A stretch of 64,000 nucleotides of DNA from Pseudomonas sp. Q11 (GCF_024494355.1 NZ_JAKNQY010000011.1:62001-126000); one strand, 5' to 3'. Shown: positions 26,812 through 36,306, counted from the first letter of the stretch. The notes: a model not told the origin generated them from the letters alone. A program made the numbers and translations.

Positions 26812-28074
26812 TCAGTTTCCAACGAATCCCCAAATATGGGGCTTAGGGCCCTGAGAATTGCCCGCTACTACGACCCGTCCAGAGACTTGAACGGTGACGT
26901 CGGAGCTTTGACCTTCCGGTTGTTCGGAAAGGAAGCCTTCTATCTGTCCGTTCTGATCCACACGCTCGCATACCAGGGAAGCTGAGGCGCGGCCTACTAA
27001 CAGGATTTTGCCATCCGCTTGCAGCGTCATCGAATGGATGGTTGTTTCTTTTGACGGATAACTAATCAAAAGCGGTTTGCCGTCATTGAAACTTCCATCC
27101 ATTCGGCCGTTCGCCTCCAGCCTGACGAGTAAGCCGCTTTGCTGTCCATCGGTAGCATCTGCGTAGCCTGCGACAAGAATTTTGTCGTCATCCTGTACCA
27201 GTACGCGGCTGACGATATCAGATTGAAAAGGATAGGGAGCGAGTGATTGTACAGGCCCCTCCTCGACGGCTATTTCAGTGAAACCGTCGCTACCAAAACT
27301 CGGGTCCAGTTCGCCTGTTGGCATGTAGCGAGCAACGGTTCGTGTCCTGGGCGTTCCGTCTAGGCGGTACGAACTGCCCGCCACGATGATTTTGCGATCA
27401 CGTTGGACTTGTACATCACAGGCGCGACTCTCATAGCCGTGGAATTGGATATCAATAAAGCCACCCGAGCCGAAGTCCGGATCGAGTACACCATTGTCTC
27501 GAAGACAAAACAGGCGGTTCAGCTTTTTGAGCGGTTTGTCGTCTCCTTCAAAAGCGTCGTAACTGGCACAGATCAGTATCTTTTGATCTATTTGCAGGCA
27601 TCCGTCGACGTGTTTGTAATTCAGGGGAGAGGGCCCGTTGCGATTGTTCGGCCCAGGCAAAACTGCCCTACCTAACCAACCAAACGAATTATCTATCGTG
27701 CCATCTGTATCAATTCGTACGACAGCCGCTTGCCATTTGTCTTGGTCTTGTTCGTCAGCTTTGTATGACGACCCTATAACCAGGATTTTTTCATCCTCTT
27801 GCAACAATACGCGCGTCGGTGTGCTGTCGTCGCGATCCCGAAAATTTAACAAAACATACCTGAATGTATCGTCCTCGATTCCGTCACGTAGATAGCGCGT
27901 CAGCACGAAACGACTCTCAAGGTTCAAGGTGAAGATCAACTTGCCGCCGCCATCGGAGACGATAGCGGTGGTATTGCCGCCCTCATTGAATTGGATTGAA
28001 CCTTCTGTACCGAAAGACCGGTCCAGGTCGCCTGGCCTGCGATTTGAATTGCTTCCTGTGGATTGATTGTCCAT
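26812..28074 (-). CDS. Delta-60 repeat protein
   Basis: A 420-residue protein starting MDNQSTGSNSNRRPG, with GGAGGAAAG before the ATG. It has about five copies of the delta-60 repeat signature xGxLDxSFGxxG: RPGDLDRSFGTEG, DGTIDNSFGWLG, NGVLDPDFGSGG, TGELDPSFGSDG and NGRMDGSFNDG. Between them recur blades such as QEDEKILVIGSSYKAD and QRDRKIIVAGSSYRLDG, giving a probable beta-propeller. No signal peptide, membrane helix or anchoring motif is visible. The gene is clearly AT-richer than its neighbours, which suggests acquisition. The biological role of this repeat family is unknown. Confidence 0.85.
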   Translation of the reverse strand: MDNQSTGSNSNRRPGDLDRSFGTEGSIQFNEGGNTTAIVSDGGGKLIFTLNLESRFVLTRYLRDGIEDDTFRYVLLNFRDRDDSTPTRVLLQEDEKILVIGSSYKADEQDQDKWQAAVVRIDTDGTIDNSFGWLGRAVLPGPNNRNGPSPLNYKHVDGCLQIDQKILICASYDAFEGDDKPLKKLNRLFCLRDNGVLDPDFGSGGFIDIQFHGYESRACDVQVQRDRKIIVAGSSYRLDGTPRTRTVARYMPTGELDPSFGSDGFTEIAVEEGPVQSLAPYPFQSDIVSRVLVQDDDKILVAGYADATDGQQSGLLVRLEANGRMDGSFNDGKPLLISYPSKETTIHSMTLQADGKILLVGRASASLVCERVDQNGQIEGFLSEQPEGQSSDVTVQVSGRVVVAGNSQGPKPHIWGFVGN

Positions 28075-28294
28075 GTCGCTTTCCTCCAATCGGCACTAGT
28101 CTGGATTGAGTGGTCCCGTGCCGTTGCGTTCGGAGGCAGTACATCAGCTTTCTTGCGCTTGCGAACCTGTAAGAGTTGACAGTCACTACGTCCGGTTGAG
28201 CTGGCGCCGTGGGCGGTTCGCTGTTTGAATTTTGAACGCGGGACGAGCGGTAACGGATCGGCGCTTGACAAGATTTAGGCGTAAACGTATGTTT

Positions 28295-28308
28295 CAAACA
28301 ACTGTTTG
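28295..28308. promoter_or_regulatory. PsrA-like operator upstream of the first acyl-CoA dehydrogenase
   Basis: CAAACAACTGTTTG is a 6+6 palindrome matching the PsrA consensus (G/C)AAAC-N2-4-GTTT(G/C). It is 62 bases before the dehydrogenase ATG. PsrA is the TetR-family fatty-acid sensor that controls beta-oxidation genes in Pseudomonas. Confidence 0.65.
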
Positions 28309-28369
28309 ACCGTCACAACAAATCCATGCGGTCGTTCATTCCCGGTTACATCAGCAGAGGTTTATCGCT

Positions 28370-30175
28370 ATGCCTGACTACAAGGCCCCCTTGCGTGATA
28401 TTCGCTTCGTTCGTGACGAACTGCTTGGCTATGAAGCGCATTATCAGAGCCTTCCGGCTTGCCAGGACGCCACTCCAGATATGGTTGACGCCATTCTCGA
28501 AGAAGGCGCCAAGTTTTGTGAGCAGGTGCTGGCGCCGCTGAACCGTGTGGGCGACATCGAAGGCTGCACCTGGAGCGAATCCGGTGTGAAGACCCCGACC
28601 GGTTTCAAGGAAGCCTACAAGCAATTCGTCGAAGGTGGCTGGCCAAGCCTGGCCCACGACGTGGAGCATGGCGGTCAAGGCTTGCCGGAGTCCCTGGGCC
28701 TGGCGGTCAGCGAGATGGTTGGCGAAGCCAACTGGTCGTGGGGCATGTACCCAGGCCTGTCCCATGGCGCGATGAACACCATTTCCGAGCACGGTACGCC
28801 CGAGCAGCAAGAGGCCTACCTGACCAAGCTGGTTTCCGGCGAATGGACCGGCACCATGTGCCTGACCGAGCCGCACTGCGGCACTGACCTGGGCATGCTG
28901 CGTACCAAAGCCGAGCCACAGGCCGACGGTTCGTACAAGGTCAGCGGCACCAAGATCTTCATTTCGGCCGGCGAACACGACATGGCCGACAACATCGTCC
29001 ATATCGTTCTGGCACGCCTGCCGGATGCTCCGGCCGGCACCAAAGGCATTTCGCTGTTCATCGTTCCCAAGTTCCTGCCTAACGCCGACGGCTCCATTGG
29101 TCAGCGCAATGCGGTGAGCTGCGGTTCGCTGGAACACAAAATGGGCATCCACGGCAACGCCACTTGCGTGATGAACTTCGACGCGGCCACCGGTTTCCTG
29201 ATCGGCCCGGCGAACAAAGGCTTGAACTGCATGTTCACCTTCATGAACACCGCACGCCTGGGCACCGCGTTGCAAGGTCTGGCCCACGCCGAAATCGGCT
29301 TCCAGGGTGGCCTGAAATACGCCCGCGACCGTCTGCAAATGCGTTCCCTGACCGGCCCGAAAGCGCCGGACAAGGCTGCCGACCCGATCATCGTGCACCC
29401 TGACGTGCGTCGCATGCTGCTGACCATGAAGGCCTTCGCCGAAGGTAACCGGGCGATGGTTTACTTCACCGCCAAGCAAGTGGACATCGTCAAATACGGC
29501 GTCGACGAAGAAGAGAAGAAAAAAGCCGATGCGCTGCTGGCGTTCATGACGCCGATCGCCAAGGCGTTCATGACTGAAGTCGGCTTCGAATCGGCCAACC
29601 ACGGCGTGCAGATCTATGGCGGTCACGGTTTCATCGCCGAGTGGGGCATGGAGCAGAACGTTCGCGACAGCCGCATTTCGATGCTGTACGAAGGCACCAC
29701 CGGCATCCAGGCCCTCGACCTGCTGGGCCGTAAAGTGCTGATGACCCAGGGCGAAGCGCTCAAGGGTTTCACCAAGATCGTCCACAAATTCTGCCAGGGC
29801 AACGAAGGCAACGAAGCGGTCAAAGAATTCGTAGAACCCCTGGCTGCGCTGAACAAGGAGTGGGGCGAGCTGACTATGAAGGTCGGTATGGCCGCCATGA
29901 AAGACCGCGAAGAAGTGGGCGCGGCCTCGGTGGATTACCTGATGTATTCCGGTTACGCCTGCCTGGCCTACTTCTGGGCTGACATGGCACGCCTGGCGGC
30001 GGAAAAACTCGCAGCCGGCACCACCGAAGAAGCCTTCTACACCGCCAAGCTGCAGACCGCGCGCTTCTACTTCCAGCGCATCCTGCCGCGCACTCGTACG
30101 CACGTGGCAACCATGCTGTCGGGCGCCAACAACCTGATGGATATGAAAGAAGAAGACTTCGCACTGGGTTACTAA
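28370..30175 (+). CDS. FadE-type acyl-CoA dehydrogenase (paralogue 1)
   Basis: A 601-residue acyl-CoA dehydrogenase of the long Pseudomonas type. It begins [20 protein letters not shown], has the FAD/substrate segments [12 protein letters not shown] and KISAG-type FISAGEHD (about 160-205), the central [21 protein letters not shown], and the catalytic glutamate in [19 protein letters not shown] (about residue 445). It introduces the first double bond in fatty acyl-CoA. Its position after the bio operon matches PA0506, reported as a fatty-acid dehydrogenase in P. aeruginosa. The upstream PsrA-like site supports fatty-acid control. Confidence 0.9.
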   Translation: MPDYKAPLRDIRFVRDELLGYEAHYQSLPACQDATPDMVDAILEEGAKFCEQVLAPLNRVGDIEGCTWSESGVKTPTGFKEAYKQFVEGGWPSLAHDVEHGGQGLPESLGLAVSEMVGEANWSWGMYPGLSHGAMNTISEHGTPEQQEAYLTKLVSGEWTGTMCLTEPHCGTDLGMLRTKAEPQADGSYKVSGTKIFISAGEHDMADNIVHIVLARLPDAPAGTKGISLFIVPKFLPNADGSIGQRNAVSCGSLEHKMGIHGNATCVMNFDAATGFLIGPANKGLNCMFTFMNTARLGTALQGLAHAEIGFQGGLKYARDRLQMRSLTGPKAPDKAADPIIVHPDVRRMLLTMKAFAEGNRAMVYFTAKQVDIVKYGVDEEEKKKADALLAFMTPIAKAFMTEVGFESANHGVQIYGGHGFIAEWGMEQNVRDSRISMLYEGTTGIQALDLLGRKVLMTQGEALKGFTKIVHKFCQGNEGNEAVKEFVEPLAALNKEWGELTMKVGMAAMKDREEVGAASVDYLMYSGYACLAYFWADMARLAAEKLAAGTTEEAFYTAKLQTARFYFQRILPRTRTHVATMLSGANNLMDMKEEDFALGY

Positions 30176-30193
30176 GCCTTACGCGGTTCTTCC

Positions 30194-30229
30194 AAAGCCG
30201 CTGGACCTTCGGGGACAGTGGCTTTTTTG
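30194..30229 (+). terminator. Hairpin terminator after acyl-CoA dehydrogenase 1
   Basis: AAAGCCGCTG pairs with CAGTGGCTTT (one G-T pair) around a TTCG-containing loop and is followed by a T6 run, 18 bases past the stop. Confidence 0.8.
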
Positions 30230-30248
30230 TAACTGGTCCAAATCCCCT

Positions 30249-30341
30249 TGTGGGAGCGGGCTTGCTCGCGATAGCGGTGGGTCAGCTCGCAATGATATTG
30301 AATGTGCCGCCGTCATCGCGAGCAGGCTCGCTCCCACAAGG
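30249..30341. repeat. Paired REP element
   Basis: TGTGGGAGCGGGCTTGCTCG...CGAGCAGGCTCGCTCCCACA between the terminator and the diguanylate cyclase. The two arms differ at three core bases. Confidence 0.9.
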
Positions 30342-30471
30342 GATTATGGTGCTCCCGGCACAACATTCCTCTCCAAGACCCTAAGAAAACCTTCCGTCCT
30401 GCCGTTACAAGGGGGTGGCAGTGTGACATCTGTCACATCTCGCGTGCCTTACTGCTCCAGCAGCAGGCACA

Positions 30472-31797
30472 ATGCCATCTTTCATCAGTTGGGTCGGAGC
30501 TTTACCCTTGTCGCGTTCTTCCGCCGTACGTTGGAGTCACTTTCTACCCTCGCTGCTGTTATTACTGGCGGGGCTTGCGGCTGCCTACGTCAAAGACCTC
30601 AACGTCTTTTTCACCTCTCTGTTCAACGTTCTTCCTACACTGGTGTTGTTGCTGGGCGGTGCGTATTGCGCCGTTTACCGACGCCAGCGTGAGCTGTTTC
30701 TGATGGTCACGGTGTATATCGCTTACTACCTGTTGGACACCCAGACCGACTTCTACCGTGACAACGGTAAGGTGCGCGAGGACGCAGCAGTGGTATTCCA
30801 CCTCGTCTGCCTGTTGCTGCCGTTGTTGTTTGGCCTGTTCGCCGCGTGGCAGGAGAGAACCCATTTGTTCCAGGACATGGTGGCGCGGTTCGCGGTGCTG
30901 CTGGTCTTTGGGAGCGTGGCGCTGGCCCTGGAGCAAAGCTTTCCCCAGGCGTTGCTGTTGTGGCTTTCGGAGATCCGCTGGCCTGCGTTGCACGGCGCCT
31001 GGATGAGCCTGATCCAGTTGTCCTACCCGGTTTTCATCGCAGCCTTCCTGTTGCTGGCCTGGCAATACTGGCGCCACCCGCGACCGTTGCATGCCGCGCA
31101 ATTGGTGGGTTTGCTCGGGGTGTTCTGGATGTTACCGAAGACTTTCATCCTGCCGTTTACCCTGAACATCATGTGCAGCCAGGTGATGCTGATGATCGCG
31201 GCCGCGGTCGCCCATGAGGCTTATCAAATGGCGTTCCGTGACGAACTGACCGGCCTGCCGGGGCGTCGGGCGCTGAATGAGCGCATGCAGCGCCTGGGTC
31301 GCAATTATGTATTGGCGATGAGCGACGTGGACCATTTCAAGAAATTCAACGACACCCACGGCCATGACGTGGGTGACCAGGTACTGCGGCTGGTCGCCAG
31401 CAAACTGTCGAAAATCAGCGGTGGCGGTAGGGCCTATCGCTACGGTGGAGAGGAGTTCGCGCTGGTATTTGCAGGCAAAACCATCGAAGAGTGCATGCCT
31501 CATCTGGAAGTCATTCGCGAATCCATCGCGAATTACAGCATTCAGCTACGCAATCCCGACAGTCGTCCCCAGGATGATCAACAAGGTCGCCAGCGTCGTG
31601 CCGGTGCCGGGGCATCCTGTGTATCGGTGACGGTCAGCATCGGCGTGGCCGAACGCATCGAACAGCGCACCCCTGAAGAAGTCCTCAAGTCCGCCGACCA
31701 GGCCCTTTACAACGCCAAGGGGGCTGGGCGTAACTGTGTGATTGCCTATGGGCAGAACCGTCGCGGCGCGGTGCGCATGGAAGTTGCCGCGGGTTGA
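30472..31797 (+). CDS. Membrane-bound diguanylate cyclase (GGDEF)
   Basis: A 441-residue protein with about seven hydrophobic helices (residues 25-245) and a C-terminal GGDEF domain (about 255-430). The active-site loop is YRYGGEEFALVF (GGEEF, residues 325-329) and the metal Asp is in AMSDVDHFKKFND, so it should make c-di-GMP from two GTP. The residues at the usual RxxD inhibitory site are SGGG, so product inhibition through that site is not expected. It sits between two acyl-CoA dehydrogenase genes and upstream of RsmX, with its own 296-base gap. The signal sensed by the membrane part is unknown. The ATG chosen has only a weak ribosome site. Confidence 0.9.
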   Translation: MPSFISWVGALPLSRSSAVRWSHFLPSLLLLLAGLAAAYVKDLNVFFTSLFNVLPTLVLLLGGAYCAVYRRQRELFLMVTVYIAYYLLDTQTDFYRDNGKVREDAAVVFHLVCLLLPLLFGLFAAWQERTHLFQDMVARFAVLLVFGSVALALEQSFPQALLLWLSEIRWPALHGAWMSLIQLSYPVFIAAFLLLAWQYWRHPRPLHAAQLVGLLGVFWMLPKTFILPFTLNIMCSQVMLMIAAAVAHEAYQMAFRDELTGLPGRRALNERMQRLGRNYVLAMSDVDHFKKFNDTHGHDVGDQVLRLVASKLSKISGGGRAYRYGGEEFALVFAGKTIEECMPHLEVIRESIANYSIQLRNPDSRPQDDQQGRQRRAGAGASCVSVTVSIGVAERIEQRTPEEVLKSADQALYNAKGAGRNCVIAYGQNRRGAVRMEVAAG

Positions 31798-31888
31798 GTG
31801 ATGACGGCGCATTCAGCGTCTGGACTGTGATTGTGGGCCTCGGTGGCCGGCAGTAGGTTTGAACGACCTGTTACCGGAGAAGACCACC

Positions 31889-33685
31889 ATGCCCGAGTAC
31901 AAAGCCCCGTTGCGCGACATGCGCTTTTTGATCGACCACGTCTTCGATTTCCCTGGCCGTTATGCCGAACTGGGCGCCGACGATGCCAGCCCGGACATGG
32001 TCAGCGCGATCCTCGAGGAAGGCGCCAGGTTCTGTGAGAATGTGCTGGCGCCGCTCAATCGCTCCGGTGACGAAGAAGGCTGCCATTTCGACAGCGGCGT
32101 GGTCACAACGCCTGCAGGCTTCAAGCAGGCGTTCGCACAATACGTGGAGGGCGGCTGGCACGGGCTGGCGGCGGACCCGGCTTACGGCGGCCAAGGATTG
32201 CCCAGTTCCCTGGGCCTGGTCATCAGCGAAATGGTCGGCTCCAGCAACACCTCCTGGGGCATGTACCCAGGCCTGACCCATGGTGCGATGTCGGCCATTC
32301 ATGCCCACGGCACCGAAGACCAGAAACAGGCCTACCTCACCAAGCTCACGGCCGGTCAGTGGACCGGCACGATGTGTCTCACCGAGGCCCATTGCGGCAC
32401 GGACCTGGGCATCATCAAGACCCGCGCCTTGCCTCAGGCCGACGGCAGCTACGCGATTACCGGCAGCAAGATTTTCATTTCCGCCGGCGAGCACGACATG
32501 AGCGACAACATCATTCACTTGGTGCTCGCCAAACTGCCGGATGCCCCTGCCGGGACCAAAGGTATCTCGCTGTTCATCGTGCCCAAATTCCTGCCAGACG
32601 CCAGTGGCGAAGCGGGACCGCGCAATGGTGTCTCCTGCGGCTCGATCGAGCACAAAATGGGCATCAAGGCGTCCGCCACCTGCGTGCTGAATTTCGACGG
32701 GGCCAAGGGATTCTTGATCGGCGAGCCGAACAAGGGCCTGAACTGCATGTTCACCATGATGAACCATGCCCGGCTGGGCACCGGCATGCAGGGCCTGTGC
32801 CTCGGTGAAGCAAGCTTCCAGGGTGCGATCAAATATGCCAGCGACCGTTTGCAGATGCGCTCGCTGACCGGTCCCAAGGCGCCGGAAAAAGCCGCCGATC
32901 CGATCATCGTCCATCCCGATGTGCGTCGGATGTTGCTGACCATGAAAGCCTTCAACGAGGGCAACCGGGCGCTGACTTACTTCACCGCGCAACTCTTGGA
33001 TATCGCACACCTGAGCAGCGACGAAACCGCCCGCCAGGAGGCCGAAGACCTGCTGGCGTTCCTCACTCCCATCTGCAAGGCTTTCATGACCGACACGGGG
33101 TTGGAGGTGACCAACCACGGCATGCAAGTGTTTGGCGGCCATGGCTTCATACGTGAATGGGGCATGGAACAACTGGTGCGAGACTGTCGCATTGCGCCGA
33201 TCTACGAAGGCACCAATGGTATCCAGGCCTTGGATCTATTGGGGCGCAAGGTGCTGGGCAGCCAGGGCAAGTTGCTGCGAGGGTTCACCAAAATCGTCCA
33301 CAAATTCTGCGCTGCAAATGCCGATCACCCACAACTCAAGTCCTATATCGCGCAACTCGATGAACTGAACCGGCAATGGGGCGAGCTCACTACCCAGGTC
33401 GGCATGGCAGCCATGAAGAACCCCGATGAAGTCGGCGCCGCTTCGGTGGACTATTTGATGTACAGCGGCTACATCATCCTGGCCTATCTGTGGTTGCGCA
33501 TGGCGTTGGTGGCCCAGGCGCAACTTGACGCAGGCGAAGGTGACGCAGGTTTCTGTCGGGGCAAACTGGTGACCTGTGAGTTTTACTTCAAGCGGCTGCT
33601 GCCAAGGACTGCAGCCCATCGGGCTGCTGTTGAGGCGGGGAGCGATTGCTTGATGAAGCTGCCAGCGGAGTTGTTTGCCCTCTGA
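31889..33685 (+). CDS. FadE-type acyl-CoA dehydrogenase (paralogue 2)
   Basis: A 598-residue paralogue of the genes at 28370 and 33904. It starts MPEYKAPLRDMRFLIDHVFD with GGAGAAG upstream, carries CLTEAHCGTDLG and [12 protein letters not shown], and places the catalytic glutamate in [19 protein letters not shown]. It differs from paralogue 1 in having an Ala for Pro in the TE-x-HCG motif. It follows the diguanylate cyclase by about 90 bases and may be read from the same transcript. Chain-length preference cannot be told from sequence. Confidence 0.9.
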   Translation: MPEYKAPLRDMRFLIDHVFDFPGRYAELGADDASPDMVSAILEEGARFCENVLAPLNRSGDEEGCHFDSGVVTTPAGFKQAFAQYVEGGWHGLAADPAYGGQGLPSSLGLVISEMVGSSNTSWGMYPGLTHGAMSAIHAHGTEDQKQAYLTKLTAGQWTGTMCLTEAHCGTDLGIIKTRALPQADGSYAITGSKIFISAGEHDMSDNIIHLVLAKLPDAPAGTKGISLFIVPKFLPDASGEAGPRNGVSCGSIEHKMGIKASATCVLNFDGAKGFLIGEPNKGLNCMFTMMNHARLGTGMQGLCLGEASFQGAIKYASDRLQMRSLTGPKAPEKAADPIIVHPDVRRMLLTMKAFNEGNRALTYFTAQLLDIAHLSSDETARQEAEDLLAFLTPICKAFMTDTGLEVTNHGMQVFGGHGFIREWGMEQLVRDCRIAPIYEGTNGIQALDLLGRKVLGSQGKLLRGFTKIVHKFCAANADHPQLKSYIAQLDELNRQWGELTTQVGMAAMKNPDEVGAASVDYLMYSGYIILAYLWLRMALVAQAQLDAGEGDAGFCRGKLVTCEFYFKRLLPRTAAHRAAVEAGSDCLMKLPAELFAL

Positions 33686-33699
33686 TGTGAGAGGGGAGC

Positions 33700-33772
33700 A
33701 AAGATCGCAGGCTTCGCCAGCTCCTACAGAAGAGCGTGTATTCCATAGGAGCTGACGAAGCCTGCGGTCTTT
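33700..33772. repeat. Paired REP element (CAGCTCC/GGAGCTG variant)
   Basis: AAAGATCGCAGGCTTCGCCA then inverted TGACGAAGCCTGCGGTCTT, between acyl-CoA dehydrogenase genes 2 and 3. Same variant as at 567-665. Confidence 0.85.
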
Positions 33773-33903
33773 CCGTGATGACTAAAAATAACAAAGCAGT
33801 CACCGGATGACCCTATGTGTCGCAAAAGTTGTTGAGGTACACTCAGACCACTGCAAAAACCGTTTTCTTACGAACCAATTGTTTAGATCCTGCGAGGTTT
33901 GCC

Positions 33904-35682
33904 ATGGCTGACTACAAAGCGCCCCTGCGCGATATGCGCTTCGTCCTCAATGAAGTGTTCGAGGTCGCGAAACTCTGGGCTCAACTGCCGGCGCTGGCCG
34001 AGACCGTAGACGCTGAAACCGTCGAGGCGATCCTTGAGGAAGCCGGCAAAGTCACCAGCAAAAGCGTCGCCCCCCTCAGCCGCGCAGCTGACGAAGAAGG
34101 TTGCCACTGGGCTGACGGTGCCGTCACCACGCCAGCCGGTTTCCCTCAGGCCTACAAGACTTACGCTGAAGGCGGCTGGGTCGGTGTCGGTGGTGATCCG
34201 ACCTACGGCGGCATGGGCATGCCCAAGGCTGTTTCGGCCCAGGTCGAAGAAATGGTCAACTCCGCCAGCCTGTCCTTCGGCCTGTACCCCATGCTGACCG
34301 CCGGGGCTTGCCTGTCGATCAATGCCCACGCCAGTGAAGAGCTGAAAGCCGCCTACCTGCCGAACATGTACGCCGGCGTCTGGGCCGGCTCCATGTGCCT
34401 GACCGAGCCGCATGCCGGTACGGACCTGGGCATCATTCGCACCAAGGCCGAACCTCAGGCCGACGGCTCCTATAAGGTCAGCGGCACCAAGATATTCATT
34501 ACTGGCGGCGAACACGATCTCACCGAAAACATCATTCACCTGGTGCTGGCGAAGTTGCCGGATGCGCCAGCAGGCCCGAAAGGCATTTCGTTGTTCCTGG
34601 TGCCCAAGTTCATGGTCAATGCCGACGGCAGCCTGGGTGCGCGTAACGCGGCCAATTGCGGGTCGATCGAACACAAGATGGGCATCCAGGCATCCGCCAC
34701 CTGTGTGATGAACTTCGACGAAGCCGCGGGTTACCTGGTCGGCGAGCCGAACAAAGGCCTGGCGGCGATGTTCACCATGATGAACTACGAGCGTCTTGGG
34801 GTGGGTATCCAGGGCCTGGCCACCGGTGAGCGCTCCTACCAGAACGCCATTGAATACGCCCGTGACCGCCTGCAAAGCCGTTCGCCAACCGGTGCACAGA
34901 ACAAAGACAAAGTCGCTGACCCGATCATCGTCCACCCGGACGTGCGTCGGATGTTGCTGACCATGAAAGCGTCGAACGAGGGCGGCCGGGCATTTTCCAC
35001 CTACGTGGCGATGCAACTGGACACCGCCAAGTTCAGCGAAGACCCGGCCACCCGCAAGCGTGCAGAAGATCTGGTGGCCTTGCTGACACCTGTGGCGAAG
35101 GCCTTCCTGACCGATTTGGGGCTGGAAACCACTGTCCATGGCCAGCAGGTTTTCGGCGGTCACGGTTACATTCGCGAATGGGGCCAGGAGCAACTGGTGC
35201 GTGACGTGCGCATCACCCAGATCTACGAAGGCACCAACGGTATCCAGGCGCTGGACTTGGTGGGGCGTAAGATCGTCGGCAGCGGCGGGGCGTTCTACAA
35301 ACTGTTCACTGACGAAATTCGCCACTTCACCGCTACCGCGAGCAGCGATCTGGCGGAGTTCACCAAGCCGCTGAACGATGCTGTCGGTACGTTGGATGAG
35401 CTGACCGAATGGCTGCTGGACCGATCGAAAAGCAACCCGAACGAAATCGGTGCGGCCTCCGTGGAATATCTCCAGGCGTTTGGCTACACCGCCTATGCTT
35501 ATATGTGGGCGCTGATGGCCAAGGCTGCTTTGGGCAAAGAAGCCCAGGATGATTTCTATGCGAGCAAACTGGGTACGGCACGGTTCTACTTCGCCCGCTT
35601 GCTGCCGCGTATTCACTCTCTGAGTGCTTCGGTGAAAGCGGGTAGCGAGTCGCTGTTCCTGTTGGAGCCTGAGCAGTTCTAA
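33904..35682 (+). CDS. FadE-type acyl-CoA dehydrogenase (paralogue 3)
   Basis: A 592-residue acyl-CoA dehydrogenase starting [20 protein letters not shown], with GCGAGG before the ATG. Key segments are CLTEPHAGTDLG (an Ala replaces the Cys found in the other two), FITGGEHDLTEN, and the catalytic glutamate in QIYEGTNGIQALDLVGRKI. It matches the position of PA0508 in P. aeruginosa, reported as a second FadE. A GAACCAATTGTTT stretch upstream only loosely resembles a PsrA site. A GacA box starts 13 bases past the stop. Confidence 0.9.
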   Translation: MADYKAPLRDMRFVLNEVFEVAKLWAQLPALAETVDAETVEAILEEAGKVTSKSVAPLSRAADEEGCHWADGAVTTPAGFPQAYKTYAEGGWVGVGGDPTYGGMGMPKAVSAQVEEMVNSASLSFGLYPMLTAGACLSINAHASEELKAAYLPNMYAGVWAGSMCLTEPHAGTDLGIIRTKAEPQADGSYKVSGTKIFITGGEHDLTENIIHLVLAKLPDAPAGPKGISLFLVPKFMVNADGSLGARNAANCGSIEHKMGIQASATCVMNFDEAAGYLVGEPNKGLAAMFTMMNYERLGVGIQGLATGERSYQNAIEYARDRLQSRSPTGAQNKDKVADPIIVHPDVRRMLLTMKASNEGGRAFSTYVAMQLDTAKFSEDPATRKRAEDLVALLTPVAKAFLTDLGLETTVHGQQVFGGHGYIREWGQEQLVRDVRITQIYEGTNGIQALDLVGRKIVGSGGAFYKLFTDEIRHFTATASSDLAEFTKPLNDAVGTLDELTEWLLDRSKSNPNEIGAASVEYLQAFGYTAYAYMWALMAKAALGKEAQDDFYASKLGTARFYFARLLPRIHSLSASVKAGSESLFLLEPEQF

Positions 35683-35694
35683 AAACTGATGTTG

Positions 35695-35712
35695 TGTAAG
35701 CAAACGCTTACA
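35695..35712. promoter_or_regulatory. GacA box (upstream activating sequence of rsmX)
   Basis: TGTAAGCAAACGCTTACA is a perfect 18-base palindrome matching the GacA consensus TGTAAG-N6-CTTACA. Its centre is about 65 bases before the predicted RsmX start, the spacing seen for rsmX/Y/Z genes. A -10-like TAATCT lies at 35758-35763. Confidence 0.93.
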
Positions 35713-35768
35713 CAACGTACTGGCGTTTTCCCTCTATCGGCAGATTGGATCCAGGGCTAATCTACTTC

Positions 35769-35892
35769 ACATGGACGTCGCGCAGGATGCGCAAAGCAAA
35801 AACACGGACACGTAGGATTCTGCCAGGATGGCGGAGTGAAATGGATGTCAGGGAAACAGTCTGCAAAGCCCCGCTTCGGCGGGGTTTTCTTT
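35769..35892 (+). ncRNA. rsmX: RsmX small regulatory RNA
   Basis: About 120 bases with eight GGA motifs, several exposed in hairpin loops: GCGCA-GGA-TGCGC (35780-35792) and GCCA-GGA-TGGC (35822-35832) are perfect stems with GGA loops. It ends in the strong hairpin CCCCGC-TTCG-GCGGGG (35869-35884) and a T-rich tail. Such RNAs titrate RsmA/RsmE (CsrA family) and free mRNAs for secondary metabolism, exoenzymes and biofilm traits. The GacA box upstream puts it under GacS/GacA. The exact 5' end is estimated from the promoter. Confidence 0.92.
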
Positions 35893-36014
35893 TGTCCGCG
35901 TTTTTATCTTCCCGCGCTTCCTCCCTCCTGGACTGCTTCTCACTGAACCCTGACGAGCGGTCAGGTGTCCATGAGCTATATGGCAATGTGGCCATCGCCA
36001 ATCAGGAGTCATCC

Positions 36015-36173
36015 ATGGATATCATTCGAATCATCATCGCCATCCTACTGCCGCCGTTGGGTGTGTTTCTGCAAGTGGGCTTCGGCGGGGCATTCTGGCT
36101 CAACATCCTGCTGACTCTATTGGGTTATATCCCGGGTATCGTGCATGCGGTGTACATCATCGCCAAGCGCTGA
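36015..36173 (+). CDS. YqaE/Pmp3-family small membrane protein (52 aa)
   Basis: A 52-residue protein with two hydrophobic helices: MDIIRIIIAILLPPLGVFLQ and LNILLTLLGYIPGIVHAVYI, with the PPLGVFLQVGFGGAFWLNI linker and GYIPGIVHA typical of the Pmp3/UPF0057 family, ending in a short basic tail (AKR). GGAG lies just before the ATG. Homologues are stress-induced and affect membrane potential in yeast and plants; the bacterial role is unclear. It lies 123 bases after RsmX and probably has its own promoter. Confidence 0.93.
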   Translation: MDIIRIIIAILLPPLGVFLQVGFGGAFWLNILLTLLGYIPGIVHAVYIIAKR

Positions 36174-36197
36174 ATTTGTTGGTTTGCACAAATCCCC

Positions 36198-36288
36198 TGT
36201 GGGAGCGAGCCTGCTCGCGATAGCAGTAGATCCAGTCAAAATCTCCATGGACTGATCCACCGTTGTAGCGAGCAGGCTCGCTCCCACA
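36198..36288. repeat. Paired REP element
   Basis: CTGTGGGAGCGAGCCTGCTC and inverted GCGAGCAGGCTCGCTCCCAC between the Pmp3 gene and the converging S9 peptidase gene. Confidence 0.9.
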
Positions 36289-36306
36289 TTTGGTTTTGCA
36301 TTTGCC

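Noticed and set aside
28346-35715. Long minus-strand frames opposite the three acyl-CoA dehydrogenases
   Set aside because: All three mirror the real genes and resemble one another only because the dehydrogenases are paralogues.
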